Source: Tannerella sp.
Lineage (GTDB): Bacteria > Bacteroidota > Bacteroidia > Bacteroidales > Tannerellaceae
Reading direction: 5' to 3'
NCBI GenBank assembly: GCA_031257565.1
Contig: JAIROL010000187.1
Span: forward strand, 1 to 36,706
DNA: 36,706 nucleotides
The position numbers were made by a program, and so were the translations under genes. Shown piece by piece: positions 1-7,126 of the stretch. The notes under the pieces were generated by a model. The model did no database searches. It was not told the origin of the DNA and worked only from the letters and a program-made list of their open reading frames with translations. Numbering within the stretch: the stretch's first letter is position 1; each line of letters starts with the position of its first letter.

Positions 1-132
1 ATCGTTGTGTCCTGACACTAAGAAAACCAGCATTTTACGTGAATTGATCCTCCTTTCATAACTATTTTTGGAGGCAGGACGATATTTTATACCCAAAAAA
101 GCGGAAAAAGGCTGTCATCTCATTTACATTTA

Positions 133-172
133 TTAACGCAACTTCCGATAAATTAACACAGCTTCCAATAAA
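133..172. repeat. Tandem imperfect 20-bp direct repeat
   Basis: Two adjacent 20-bp units, TTAACGCAACTTCCGATAAA at 133-152 and TTAACACAGCTTCCAATAAA at 153-172, agree at 17 of 20 positions. They lie in non-coding sequence beside a gene remnant. They could be operator half-sites or the worn end of a mobile element; nothing here decides between these. Confidence 0.55.
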
Positions 173-217
173 GTGGAGTTTTCGGACAGACACTAGTTAT
201 GTCACGCGAAACCTTTT

Positions 218-352
218 TCACATCCGCTGTAAAAGTTCACGAAAATAACGTCCGCCGCCATTTTCCAGTCGCTCATCGTCAAGCGTAAAACCTTTCACAA
301 TGTACTCTTTGAGGCGTTCCGTTGCCCATTGGCGAAACTTCGTGGCGACTAT
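218..352 (-). pseudogene. C-terminal remnant of a RhuM-family protein
   Basis: The minus strand reads IVATKFRQWATERLKEYIVK and then GFTLDDERLENGGGRYFREL, ending LLQRM and a stop at 218-220. From memory this matches the conserved core of the RhuM virulence/DNA-binding family (FR-WAT--LKEY-I-KGF-LDDERL). Two in-frame TGA codons lie directly upstream (353-358), so the N-terminal part is missing. Only about 45 residues survive and no start codon serves them. This is a decayed fragment. The rest of 1-450 holds only a short direct repeat and the promoter of the next gene. Confidence 0.6.
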
Positions 353-399
353 TCATCAGCAGGGCATATACAATGGCGGGTATAGCCATTGTTCCAATG

Positions 400-430
400 T
401 TGAAAATAAAATGAAAAGATGCTATCTTTG
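400..430 (+). promoter_or_regulatory. Bacteroidota-type promoter of the cobalamin operon
   Basis: A -7 box TATCTTTG (423-430) lies 20 bp after a TTG (400-402). The predicted start of transcription is near 437, giving a leader of about 15 nt. That leaves no room for a cobalamin riboswitch. Confidence 0.7.
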
Positions 431-450
431 CGGTATTAAAAAAAAGAGTT

Positions 451-1545
451 ATGCTTCACGGACACGGCGATGACGTACATAAATTCAGGAATATAACGAT
501 CAACTTCAGTTCCAACATATCCGGTAAAACGGATTTGTCCGGATTATACAGGAGACTCACGAAACGAATGAAATGTGTGGCCGCTTATCCCGAACCCGAA
601 CCGTCCGGTTTGGAAGCGCAAATAGCTGCAATGTACGGCATACAACCTGATGAAGTCTGCGTAACAAATGGCGCTACGGAAGCAATATATCTTATCGCAC
701 AGACTTTTCGCGGAATGAAAAGTTACGTACTCCAGCCCACATTCAGCGAATATGCCGACGCTAGCAGGCTACACGGACATACGGTAAAATCAATCTATTC
801 TCTTGACAATATCGACGATAATGCCGATATCGTCTGGTTATGCAACCCAAACAATCCGACAGGCGAAGCAAGGCCTGAAAACAAGCTGAAAGAACTGATA
901 AAAACGCATCCATCGGTTTGCTTTGTTATTGACCGGAGCTATGAAGATTTTACATATAAAAAACTTTTTTCCGCTGCAGAAGCAGCGGAATGGCCGCAGG
1001 TGATATTGCTTCATTCCGCAACCAAACGATATGCTATCCCCGGCCTCCGATTGGGATATATAACCGCATCAGCAGCTTTATTACAACAGATACGCATACA
1101 ACGGATGCCTTGGTCAGTCAATGCGCTGGCCATAGAAGCCGGATATTTTTTGTTTCAGGATCATCCATCGGCGCCCTCGTTTTTCTCCGACGCCCACAGC
1201 GCGGAACCATGTGCGGAAAACGCCTCACAGTCCGACGCCCCTCCTCCGTTTCCTGCCCTTAACGAACTATTGGCTGAAACCGAACGCCTGCGCAACGCGA
1301 TTGAAAACTTAAAAATCGCAGAAGTGTGGCCTACGGATACGCACTTTTTCCTTATGCGATTAAAAACAGGTAAGTCCGCTTTACTGAAAAAATATCTTGC
1401 GGAAGAACATGGCATCCTGATACGTAATGCGTCCAATTTCGAGGGTTTGGACGACTCTTTCGTACGAATCGCAACTCAAACGCCGGAAGAAAACAGCCTT
1501 TTAATAAAAGCCCTGGAAGCATGGAGAAGTTCCTTTATCTATTGA
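451..1545 (+). CDS. cobD: Threonine-phosphate decarboxylase, PLP aminotransferase fold
   Basis: This 364-aa fold-type I PLP enzyme is predicted to decarboxylate L-threonine-O-3-phosphate to (R)-1-amino-2-propanol phosphate, which supplies the nucleotide-loop linker of cobalamin. Visible motifs are the opening MLHGHGDD typical of the family, the loop CNPNNPTG (131-138), the PLP-phenol aspartate region VIDRSYEDF (159-167), the Schiff-base lysine K192 in SATKRYAIPG, and R200 in RLGY. The last 25 nt overlap the next gene, cbiB, which supports a coupled operon and the substrate assignment. Without that context it could be mistaken for histidinol-phosphate aminotransferase. Residues 237-268 form a Ser/Ala/Pro-rich stretch that looks like an insertion in the fold. 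Salmonella nomenclature is used (cobD = decarboxylase). Confidence 0.85.
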   Translation: MLHGHGDDVHKFRNITINFSSNISGKTDLSGLYRRLTKRMKCVAAYPEPEPSGLEAQIAAMYGIQPDEVCVTNGATEAIYLIAQTFRGMKSYVLQPTFSEYADASRLHGHTVKSIYSLDNIDDNADIVWLCNPNNPTGEARPENKLKELIKTHPSVCFVIDRSYEDFTYKKLFSAAEAAEWPQVILLHSATKRYAIPGLRLGYITASAALLQQIRIQRMPWSVNALAIEAGYFLFQDHPSAPSFFSDAHSAEPCAENASQSDAPPPFPALNELLAETERLRNAIENLKIAEVWPTDTHFFLMRLKTGKSALLKKYLAEEHGILIRNASNFEGLDDSFVRIATQTPEENSLLIKALEAWRSSFIY

Positions 1546-2480
1546 TTCCCCTCTGTGCTGGCTGGATTCTTGACAAACAATTTGGAGATCCTTCCATACT
1601 ACCTCATCCGGTCGTATTTTTCGGACGCATGATTGCTTCCGGAGAACAAAAATTTAATCACGGAGACCGACGCTTTTGGAAGGGAGCCATGATGTCCGTG
1701 ACGCTTATCGCCGGCACATTTCTTTTCTCACTGGTTATCTGTTCCATGCTCAGCGCTAAAATTATCGGTACGCTGCAATTATGGATATATATTATTGTCG
1801 CTTCTATTTTCGTTTTCTACTGTCTCGCAGGAAAAACGTTAATGAAAGAAGTCCGTGAAGTATTCCACGCATGCGACCGTTCTTTGGAAAATGGTCGTCG
1901 GCAAGTTTCGCGCATTGTCGGACGCGACACATCCAATCTGTCCGGACAGGAGGTCCGGACAGCGGCTCTCGAAACGTTGGCGGAAAACATGAGCGACGGT
2001 GTGATTGCGCCTCTATTCTGGTATATGTTACTCGGCATACCCGGTATGCTCGCTTACAAAATGATAAACACACTCGACTCAATGATAGGATACCGCAATG
2101 AGCGTTTCATCATGTTCGGCCGGCTCGCCGCGCGTATCGACGATTTTGCAAACTACATTCCCGCCCGCCTGACCGCCCTATTAATGATCTTGGTAAGCGG
2201 TAAATGGTCGTTATTTCCGTTCGTCTTCAAATACGGAAAAAATCATTTAAGTCCTAACTCCGGATATCCCGAGGCAGCATTGGCCGGAATCCTTAACTGT
2301 CGGTTCGGAGGTCCGCATGACTATTTCGGAGAGACTGTGGATAAACCTTATATCGGCGCAAACGACCGGATCCTCGCAACTCAAGATATGAAAAACGCCA
2401 TAAGAAATGCTCAATATACGGAACTCCTCGCTATAATCATCTGCATCGCGGTATTGTGCCGGTTATCCTTTCCTGCATAA
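1521..2480 (+). CDS. cbiB: Adenosylcobinamide-phosphate synthase (CbiB/CobD family)
   Basis: This 319-aa integral membrane protein joins aminopropanol phosphate to adenosylcobyric acid, the step after the enzyme encoded just upstream. The N-terminal motif WILDKQFGDPSILPHPVVFF (15-34) is characteristic of the family. The central ETLAENMSDGVIAPLFWYML and NTLDSMIGYRNERF segments are also typical. Several hydrophobic stretches (about 55-100, 165-180, 215-230 and the last 20 residues) fit a polytopic protein. Length matches the family. The start lies 25 nt inside the preceding gene, consistent with translational coupling. Some databases call this gene cobD. Confidence 0.92.
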   Translation: MEKFLYLLIPLCAGWILDKQFGDPSILPHPVVFFGRMIASGEQKFNHGDRRFWKGAMMSVTLIAGTFLFSLVICSMLSAKIIGTLQLWIYIIVASIFVFYCLAGKTLMKEVREVFHACDRSLENGRRQVSRIVGRDTSNLSGQEVRTAALETLAENMSDGVIAPLFWYMLLGIPGMLAYKMINTLDSMIGYRNERFIMFGRLAARIDDFANYIPARLTALLMILVSGKWSLFPFVFKYGKNHLSPNSGYPEAALAGILNCRFGGPHDYFGETVDKPYIGANDRILATQDMKNAIRNAQYTELLAIIICIAVLCRLSFPA

Positions 2481-2619
2481 TTTATTTAGTCGCTCCTTAA
2501 AATCAGGATAACAAATTGAATATCAATAAAACAATCACAAAAGAGTTTGGGTAGATGGCGAAAAATATTTGTACCCCAACCTTGTCAAATGTATCATTGG
2601 ATGCTCATCGCAATAAACA

Positions 2620-2847
2620 TTGATAAACGATACTTTTATTGATGCCAAAGTGTTCATTTCATTCCTTTATCAACTCAAGGAATGCTATGCCGACAAACCT
2701 GTAAAAATCGTCCCGGACAATGCAAGATATCAACATTGCAAGGCGGTTATGGAATTGGCTGAATGTTTAGGGTTAAGCATGAGGATTTATTGTAAATCCT
2801 CATGCACTACGGACCTGCCTTTCCACGAACGTTTCTTGTGGGAGTAA
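2620..2847 (+). pseudogene. IS630-family transposase fragment
   Basis: About 75 residues, FLYQLKECYADKPVKIVPDN followed by ARYQHCKAVMELAECLGL, match the central DDE region of IS630-type transposases, in which DNARYQ carries a catalytic aspartate. The following proline-rich motif and final glutamate region are scrambled (SSCTTDLPFHERFLWE in place of a SPNLN-IERLW pattern). The frame is closed by a TAA just upstream and begins only at a TTG. No terminal inverted repeats were found around it. It is a decayed insertion-sequence scrap. Confidence 0.75.
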
Positions 2848-2909
2848 ACGCTTCGATATAGCCGAAGTTAAAGTCAATGTGTTGGTTTCCAATGGCGCTG
2901 GTCGTTCTG

Positions 2910-3302
2910 CTACTTCAATGCCGAACACTTTGGACAGTACCCGGATATGGTACACGAAACCGTCTGCACGTCGTATTCGGGCGGCAGCGGCGCAATGAGG
3001 GCCGGCATGTCCATGCAGAATACATGTTTGCAACTCATGCAGTGGAAATGCAAATGATTGTCGTTATGCCTTTCATGGCTGCAATCATGGCAGAGGGCAT
3101 AGTACGTTTTCCCGTTTTCTCCCGCAATTTTGTGAATTTTGCCGTCGTCGCAAAATCCCTGCAGGATGCGGTAAATGGTAACACGGTCTAACTGTCCCGA
3201 CAGCTGTTTTTCAATATTTTCATGACACAGGGCCGATTCGGATGCTTCCAGAACGCTCATTACCTTTTGCTTGGTTTTTGTATTTCGCTTTTTCTTGTCC
3301 AT
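2910..3302 (-). CDS. Fur-family metal-responsive transcriptional regulator
   Basis: This 130-aa regulator has the Fur winged helix (residues 8-60, TKQKVMSVLEASESALCHEN and DRVTIYRILQGFCDDGKIHK) and a dimerisation domain. Metal-site residues include CHDCSHERHNDNHLHFHCMSCKHVF (72-95) and a C-terminal CPKC (123-126), the two cysteine pairs of the structural zinc site. It is the last gene of a leftward operon behind a TonB receptor and two lipoproteins, 5 nt after the preceding stop. A perfect 7-1-7 palindrome at the operon promoter is a plausible operator. Zur (zinc) is favoured over Fur (iron) because of the locus content, but sequence alone does not settle the metal. Confidence 0.85.
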   Translation of the reverse strand: MDKKKRNTKTKQKVMSVLEASESALCHENIEKQLSGQLDRVTIYRILQGFCDDGKIHKIAGENGKTYYALCHDCSHERHNDNHLHFHCMSCKHVFCMDMPALIAPLPPEYDVQTVSCTISGYCPKCSALK

Positions 3303-3307
3303 ACGTC

Positions 3308-3763
3308 TTATTCCTTAATTTTTATGCTTACTGCCGCCAGCTGCTGCCAGCCCGAACGATCGGTCAGGCGCACCATGAGATGATAGTCTCCCGCGTCGAT
3401 GCCGGCGGGAACGGCGATTTCATTGTCTGCCTCAAACGTTTGCCGTCCGTCAGGAATAGCGTAATCTGTGTTGAAAACCCAGCTATTGACGGGCGTTTTC
3501 TTTTCGTCCTGTTCGCATTCAACGTTGCCGGTCGAGTGCGAATGGTGGTCGAAATTGTGATGAATCTCGATGTTGTAACTGCCCAGTTCGGCATTGTCGG
3601 AAAACTGCGCATGGAAAGTAAAGCTTTCGCCGCGTTGCAACTGTGTGCAGTTTTGCGGGAAACCGACCTCAATCGCAGGTTTTTCCATGTCTTTGCTTTC
3701 TTCTTCGCCGCACGAAAACAAGGCAAAAACCAGCATGTAAAAAATTAATAACTTTTTTGTCAT
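3308..3763 (-). CDS. Histidine-rich DUF4625-like lipoprotein
   Basis: About 151 aa from the chosen start MTKKLLIFYMLVFALFSC; an upstream ATG at 3784 would add seven residues. The lipobox FALFSC followed by GEEESKD indicates an outer-membrane-anchored lipoprotein. The body is predicted beta-rich (Ig-like), with a paired His motif IEIHHNFDHHSHSTG that looks metal-binding, and a final LMVRLTDRSGWQQLAAVSIK segment as in DUF4625 proteins. Its neighbour upstream shares the same architecture and both follow a TonB-dependent receptor. A role as a surface or periplasmic metal-handling partner is inferred from this context. The family has no established function that I know of. Confidence 0.72.
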   Translation of the reverse strand: MTKKLLIFYMLVFALFSCGEEESKDMEKPAIEVGFPQNCTQLQRGESFTFHAQFSDNAELGSYNIEIHHNFDHHSHSTGNVECEQDEKKTPVNSWVFNTDYAIPDGRQTFEADNEIAVPAGIDAGDYHLMVRLTDRSGWQQLAAVSIKIKE

Positions 3764-3850
3764 AGAATTTTCCATTAAAAGCACACAGATAACAACGGAT
3801 AAACATGATTCTTATTGTGAAAATCCGTGTTATCCGTATGCCTGACACGT

Positions 3851-4291
3851 TTACTCTTCTTCCGCGATTACTTCCAGTTCCGCTTCTGCCGTCGCGGTTT
3901 GACCCGCCTGGTCTTTGACGGTCAGGTGCAGGTGGTACTCGCCCGTGGGCGCCTCGGCAGGGATGTCGATGTGTTCGTGAAATTCAGCGTTTTTCAATCC
4001 GAAATACTTGCTGCCGGCGCCGAATTTTTCTTCAATCTCGAAACTGCCGCCTTCTTCCTGATGGATTTCGACCGCAATTTCGGCAATCAAACCTTCGGCA
4101 ACGATTTCTGCTTTGAGGTGCAGTTCTTCACCCGCCGCCACTTTGCCTTCGGGCGCATCGTGGCTGCCTGCTTCCGTGATTTCTACTACCGGTTTTGCCG
4201 GCGTTTTGTCTTCGTCTTTTTTGCAAGACGTAAGGGCGAGCATACTCAAGCCCACAAGGAACATCGTTCCCAAAAATAATTTTTTTTTCAT
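3851..4291 (-). CDS. Acidic DUF4625-like lipoprotein
   Basis: This 146-aa protein opens MKKKLFLGTMFLVGLSMLAL and continues to the lipobox LTSC and KKDED, so it is a predicted lipoprotein. The mature part is acidic and beta-rich. It carries scattered His residues in short motifs (EIHQEEGG, FHEHIDIP, GEYHLHLTVKD). GEYHLHLTVKDQAGQTA aligns with GDYHLMVRLTDRSGWQQ of the downstream lipoprotein, so the two are probably old duplicates. It lies about 36 nt after the receptor stop codon. Metal capture or delivery to the receptor is an inference from gene order and histidine content. Confidence 0.72.
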   Translation of the reverse strand: MKKKLFLGTMFLVGLSMLALTSCKKDEDKTPAKPVVEITEAGSHDAPEGKVAAGEELHLKAEIVAEGLIAEIAVEIHQEEGGSFEIEEKFGAGSKYFGLKNAEFHEHIDIPAEAPTGEYHLHLTVKDQAGQTATAEAELEVIAEEE

Positions 4292-4327
4292 TGTTTTAAA
4301 AAAATTGGGTTAAACATATCGTGTGAT

Positions 4328-6472
4328 TCAAAAATTAAATCCTAACAGGATTGAAAAATTCCGTCCCGCTTCGGGAACGTCTATCAGGCGGTAAAAGCTC
4401 GTATGGTTGTAATATCGCTTGTTCAACAGGTTGTTTGCCTGCAATGACATTTTTAACAGGGGGTGATGCTTCCATGCTTTTAACACAAACGTGCGCCCCG
4501 CAGCCGCATTGACTAAGCCGTACCCCGGCGTAGTATTTTCGGGCGGGACTATCTCGTTTTGAGGCGCTACCGCTCTGTAATCCATTGAAATGAAGCCGTC
4601 TTTGCCCGACCATTTCGTTTGCGGCGAATATTTTACGCCGAAAGTGGCGCTTGCAGGCGGAGTAAACGGCAAAGAGTAGCCCCGTTTGTCGCCCGACAGT
4701 TGCCGCGCATACAGGTAATCGCCCGACAGTTTCAATTCTAACTGACTGATTATTTTGTAATTAGCGTTACATTCAAATCCCTGCCGGAAGACGCGGGTTT
4801 GCGTGTAGTAATACTTTTGCAGTCCTTCGTAATATTCGGAAGTGGGATTGAGATAAATGTAATTCGGGAAAAAATTCACAAACGGCTCCACCTGAATATC
4901 CAATTTTTCATTGTGCCAGTTCACGCCGGCGTCCCATTGATACGATTCTTCGGGTTGCAATCCGGTATTGCCTTTTTCATAACGGAAAATATGATAATTC
5001 ACGCCGTCCGAGCCTAATTCTTTTGGAATGGGAGCGCGGAAACTTTTGCCGAAATTCGCCTTAAAGTTCCAGTTGTTTAAATCATAATTTACACCCAACG
5101 AATACGTTATCGAATTAAATTTGCGCTTTAGTTTTTCGGAGCGGATTTTATAATCTTCCTTGCCGTTTCCGTCGGGCGTTTTGTACCAGTCGCGGTATTC
5201 GTCGATTTCCGTAAGGATATAATCAAGGCGCACGCCACCGCTGACTATCAGATTTTCGGATATTTCCCATTTGTCAAAAACATACGCGCCCAAGGCGGCC
5301 GTGCGGAAATCGGGAATGATAAATCCCCAGCCGCTGCGGCGATTGTTCTGGTATTCACCGTTGAAACCCGCATGGATATGATGCTTTTCGGCAAGTGAAA
5401 ATTTCGCGCACAAGTTTGCCGTAAAGGTATGTTTATTGTATTGCCGCTCCAGCGTGTTGGGAGGCGTGGGCATATAGCCGTGAGAAACAGGCTCGGAAAA
5501 CTCCTGCCGAAAATTGTTCTGAAATGCAAAATCACCTTCAACAGTCATATTGTCAAATTGATACTTCGTATGGTTCATTGCCTTGACGTGATTGACGGCA
5601 TGATAAGGTAAATCGATGTCGCGGCGGCGGCGGTCGTAGTCGATTTCCGACAGGCGCACTTCCAGTCCGTGAGCGTTGGCAAAAAATCCGCTTTTGGCGT
5701 AAATGTCCGACAGATAGAACGTGGTAAGAAACCTGCCCGACAAGTAACCAACGTGCAGTCCGCCGTTTCGCTCTTTCCCTGCCGTATTACGCAAACGTCT
5801 TTTTTTCAATTTTATATAATATGAATAATACGGAATGCTGTCGGCGGGAATTTGGTAGTCGGCATAATCGACCAGCGTGAGATTCGCCTTGTACCAGAAG
5901 CCGTTTTTCCGCCCGCCCATACGTGCCGAAAGTCCTGCGGATTCGTTGTTTGTGCGTCCGAAAAGGTTAATCTCGCCCTCGAAATTCTGTTGCGGAATGT
6001 ACGCCGATTTCAGGTTAATCACTCCCGAAATGGCGTCGGAGCCATAGTGCAAGGCCCCTGCGCCTTTGACGATTTCCACGTTGTCGAGCGCAAACTGGTC
6101 GATTTCGAGTCCGTGGTCGTCTCCCCACTGCTGTCCTTCGTGTTTTACACCGTTTTCTGCCACGAGCATCCGGTTGAATCCCAATCCACGGATGGCAGGT
6201 TTGGATTGTCCCGAACCGATGCTCATAGCCTGTATGCCCGGGATTTTTTCCAGACTTTGCATCAGGCTGCCCGCAAAATTCTGTTTCAGAAACGACTGCC
6301 TGATCTGCATCACGTTTTGCGGCGATTTCATCAGGATAGCTCGCCGGCTGTTCCCTTCTACAACGACTTCTTCAAGCGACACAATCGTATCGCTTCTGCT
6401 TTGGGCAAATGCGTTAACTGATAACGTAAACATAGTTAATATCAGGATATTAACTCCTTCTATTCGATTCAT
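4328..6472 (-). CDS. TonB-dependent outer-membrane receptor, probable metal (ZnuD-like) uptake
   Basis: This 714-aa receptor has a signal peptide (ILILTMFTLSVNAFAQ), a plug domain (about 30-150, with VVVEGNSRRAILMKSPQNVM and PAIRGLGFNRMLVAENGVKH) and a beta-barrel that ends in the expected terminal aromatic (LLGFNF). It lacks the N-terminal carboxypeptidase-like domain of SusC proteins, so it is a classical small-ligand receptor. The plug contains EGQQWGDDHGLEID, and a barrel loop reads YHAVNHVKAMNHTKYQ. These His/Asp-rich segments recall zinc receptors of the ZnuD type, though this is recognition by eye. It heads an operon with two His-containing lipoproteins and a Fur-family regulator. Haem or siderophore uptake is a possible alternative. 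Confidence 0.85.
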   Translation of the reverse strand: MNRIEGVNILILTMFTLSVNAFAQSRSDTIVSLEEVVVEGNSRRAILMKSPQNVMQIRQSFLKQNFAGSLMQSLEKIPGIQAMSIGSGQSKPAIRGLGFNRMLVAENGVKHEGQQWGDDHGLEIDQFALDNVEIVKGAGALHYGSDAISGVINLKSAYIPQQNFEGEINLFGRTNNESAGLSARMGGRKNGFWYKANLTLVDYADYQIPADSIPYYSYYIKLKKRRLRNTAGKERNGGLHVGYLSGRFLTTFYLSDIYAKSGFFANAHGLEVRLSEIDYDRRRRDIDLPYHAVNHVKAMNHTKYQFDNMTVEGDFAFQNNFRQEFSEPVSHGYMPTPPNTLERQYNKHTFTANLCAKFSLAEKHHIHAGFNGEYQNNRRSGWGFIIPDFRTAALGAYVFDKWEISENLIVSGGVRLDYILTEIDEYRDWYKTPDGNGKEDYKIRSEKLKRKFNSITYSLGVNYDLNNWNFKANFGKSFRAPIPKELGSDGVNYHIFRYEKGNTGLQPEESYQWDAGVNWHNEKLDIQVEPFVNFFPNYIYLNPTSEYYEGLQKYYYTQTRVFRQGFECNANYKIISQLELKLSGDYLYARQLSGDKRGYSLPFTPPASATFGVKYSPQTKWSGKDGFISMDYRAVAPQNEIVPPENTTPGYGLVNAAAGRTFVLKAWKHHPLLKMSLQANNLLNKRYYNHTSFYRLIDVPEAGRNFSILLGFNF

Positions 6473-6490
6473 AACAATTAATTAACGCCA

Positions 6491-6530
6491 CAAAGTTACA
6501 ATAAACATTCGATAGTGCAACAATGTTGCA
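6491..6530 (-). promoter_or_regulatory. Receptor operon promoter with overlapping Fur-family operator
   Basis: On the minus strand a -7 box TAACTTTG (6498-6491) lies 19 bp from a TTG at 6520-6518. The 15-mer TGCAACAATGTTGCA (6516-6530) is a perfect 7-1-7 inverted repeat, the geometry of Fur/Zur/PerR boxes, and it covers the -33 element. Repression by the Fur-family protein of the same operon is the natural reading. Confidence 0.65.
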
Positions 6531-6643
6531 TTATTAAATGTTTATAAATTATCCTTAAAATATTTGTTAACTGATGAAAGCGACGTCTGCCGCATGCGCT
6601 TTCGTTATCTCAATCAAATCCGTTGTCCCGATTTTCATTTTTA

Positions 6644-7126
6644 TTATGTATTTATATATTTAGTGGATTTGATATTTTGATGAAAACATTTTGTTATGTC
6701 CGTCATTTGTCCGTTGTCAATGCGATATAAATGTTGATTCGTCACAGGCGAATCAAGTCCGCCCAGATTTTCGATATATGCGCCCAACTTGATGTAGTCG
6801 AAATATTTTTCCGCATCTTCAAATAAGCCGGAACGCCCCGAATACCATGCCGCTTTTATGCCGCAGTTTCGTGCAAAGCCGGCCAATTTCAAGACTTCCG
6901 GCGGTTCGGCGTCGCCGCCCATAAAGCAAATGCAGGTAATGGAGGCGCCGTATGCGTCAAGTAATTTTACAAGCATATTTTCGTTCAACGTTTCGCCAAT
7001 GTCGTCCTGTAAATGCGGACTGTGACAACCGGCACACCGGTTGGGACAACCGGAAATGTTGAGCGCCAATGTTACCTCGCCGGGGATTTCCTGAAAAACT
7101 ATATCATAACTTGCATACCGTAGCAT
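6644..7126 (-). CDS. nrdG: Anaerobic ribonucleoside-triphosphate reductase activating protein
   Basis: This 160-aa radical SAM protein carries the CxxxCxxC iron-sulfur motif (CPNRCAGC, residues 27-34), followed by HSPHLQ as in NrdG. A second glycine-rich motif FMGGDAEP (68-75) helps bind S-adenosylmethionine. It generates the glycyl radical on NrdD. The start lies 23 nt inside nrdD, so the two are translationally coupled and share the cobalamin riboswitch upstream of nrdD. Length is normal for the family. The extreme C-terminus (HQNIKSTKYINT) is variable and not informative. Confidence 0.93.
   Translation of the reverse strand: MLRYASYDIVFQEIPGEVTLALNISGCPNRCAGCHSPHLQDDIGETLNENMLVKLLDAYGASITCICFMGGDAEPPEVLKLAGFARNCGIKAAWYSGRSGLFEDAEKYFDYIKLGAYIENLGGLDSPVTNQHLYRIDNGQMTDITKCFHQNIKSTKYINT

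Noticed and set aside
1..450. Cobalamin riboswitch before the cobD-cbiB operon
   Set aside because: No B12 box is present and the promoter leaves a leader of about 15 nt.
4328..6472. Receptor as a BtuB-type cobalamin transporter, given the nearby B12 genes
   Set aside because: The operon contains a Fur-family regulator and His-rich lipoproteins, has no B12 riboswitch, and the plug motifs look metal-related.
6576..6603. GAAAGCG/CGCTTTC inverted repeat as a terminator of nrdG
   Set aside because: There is no T-run after the stem in the nrdG direction and the loop is 14 nt, so support is too weak.
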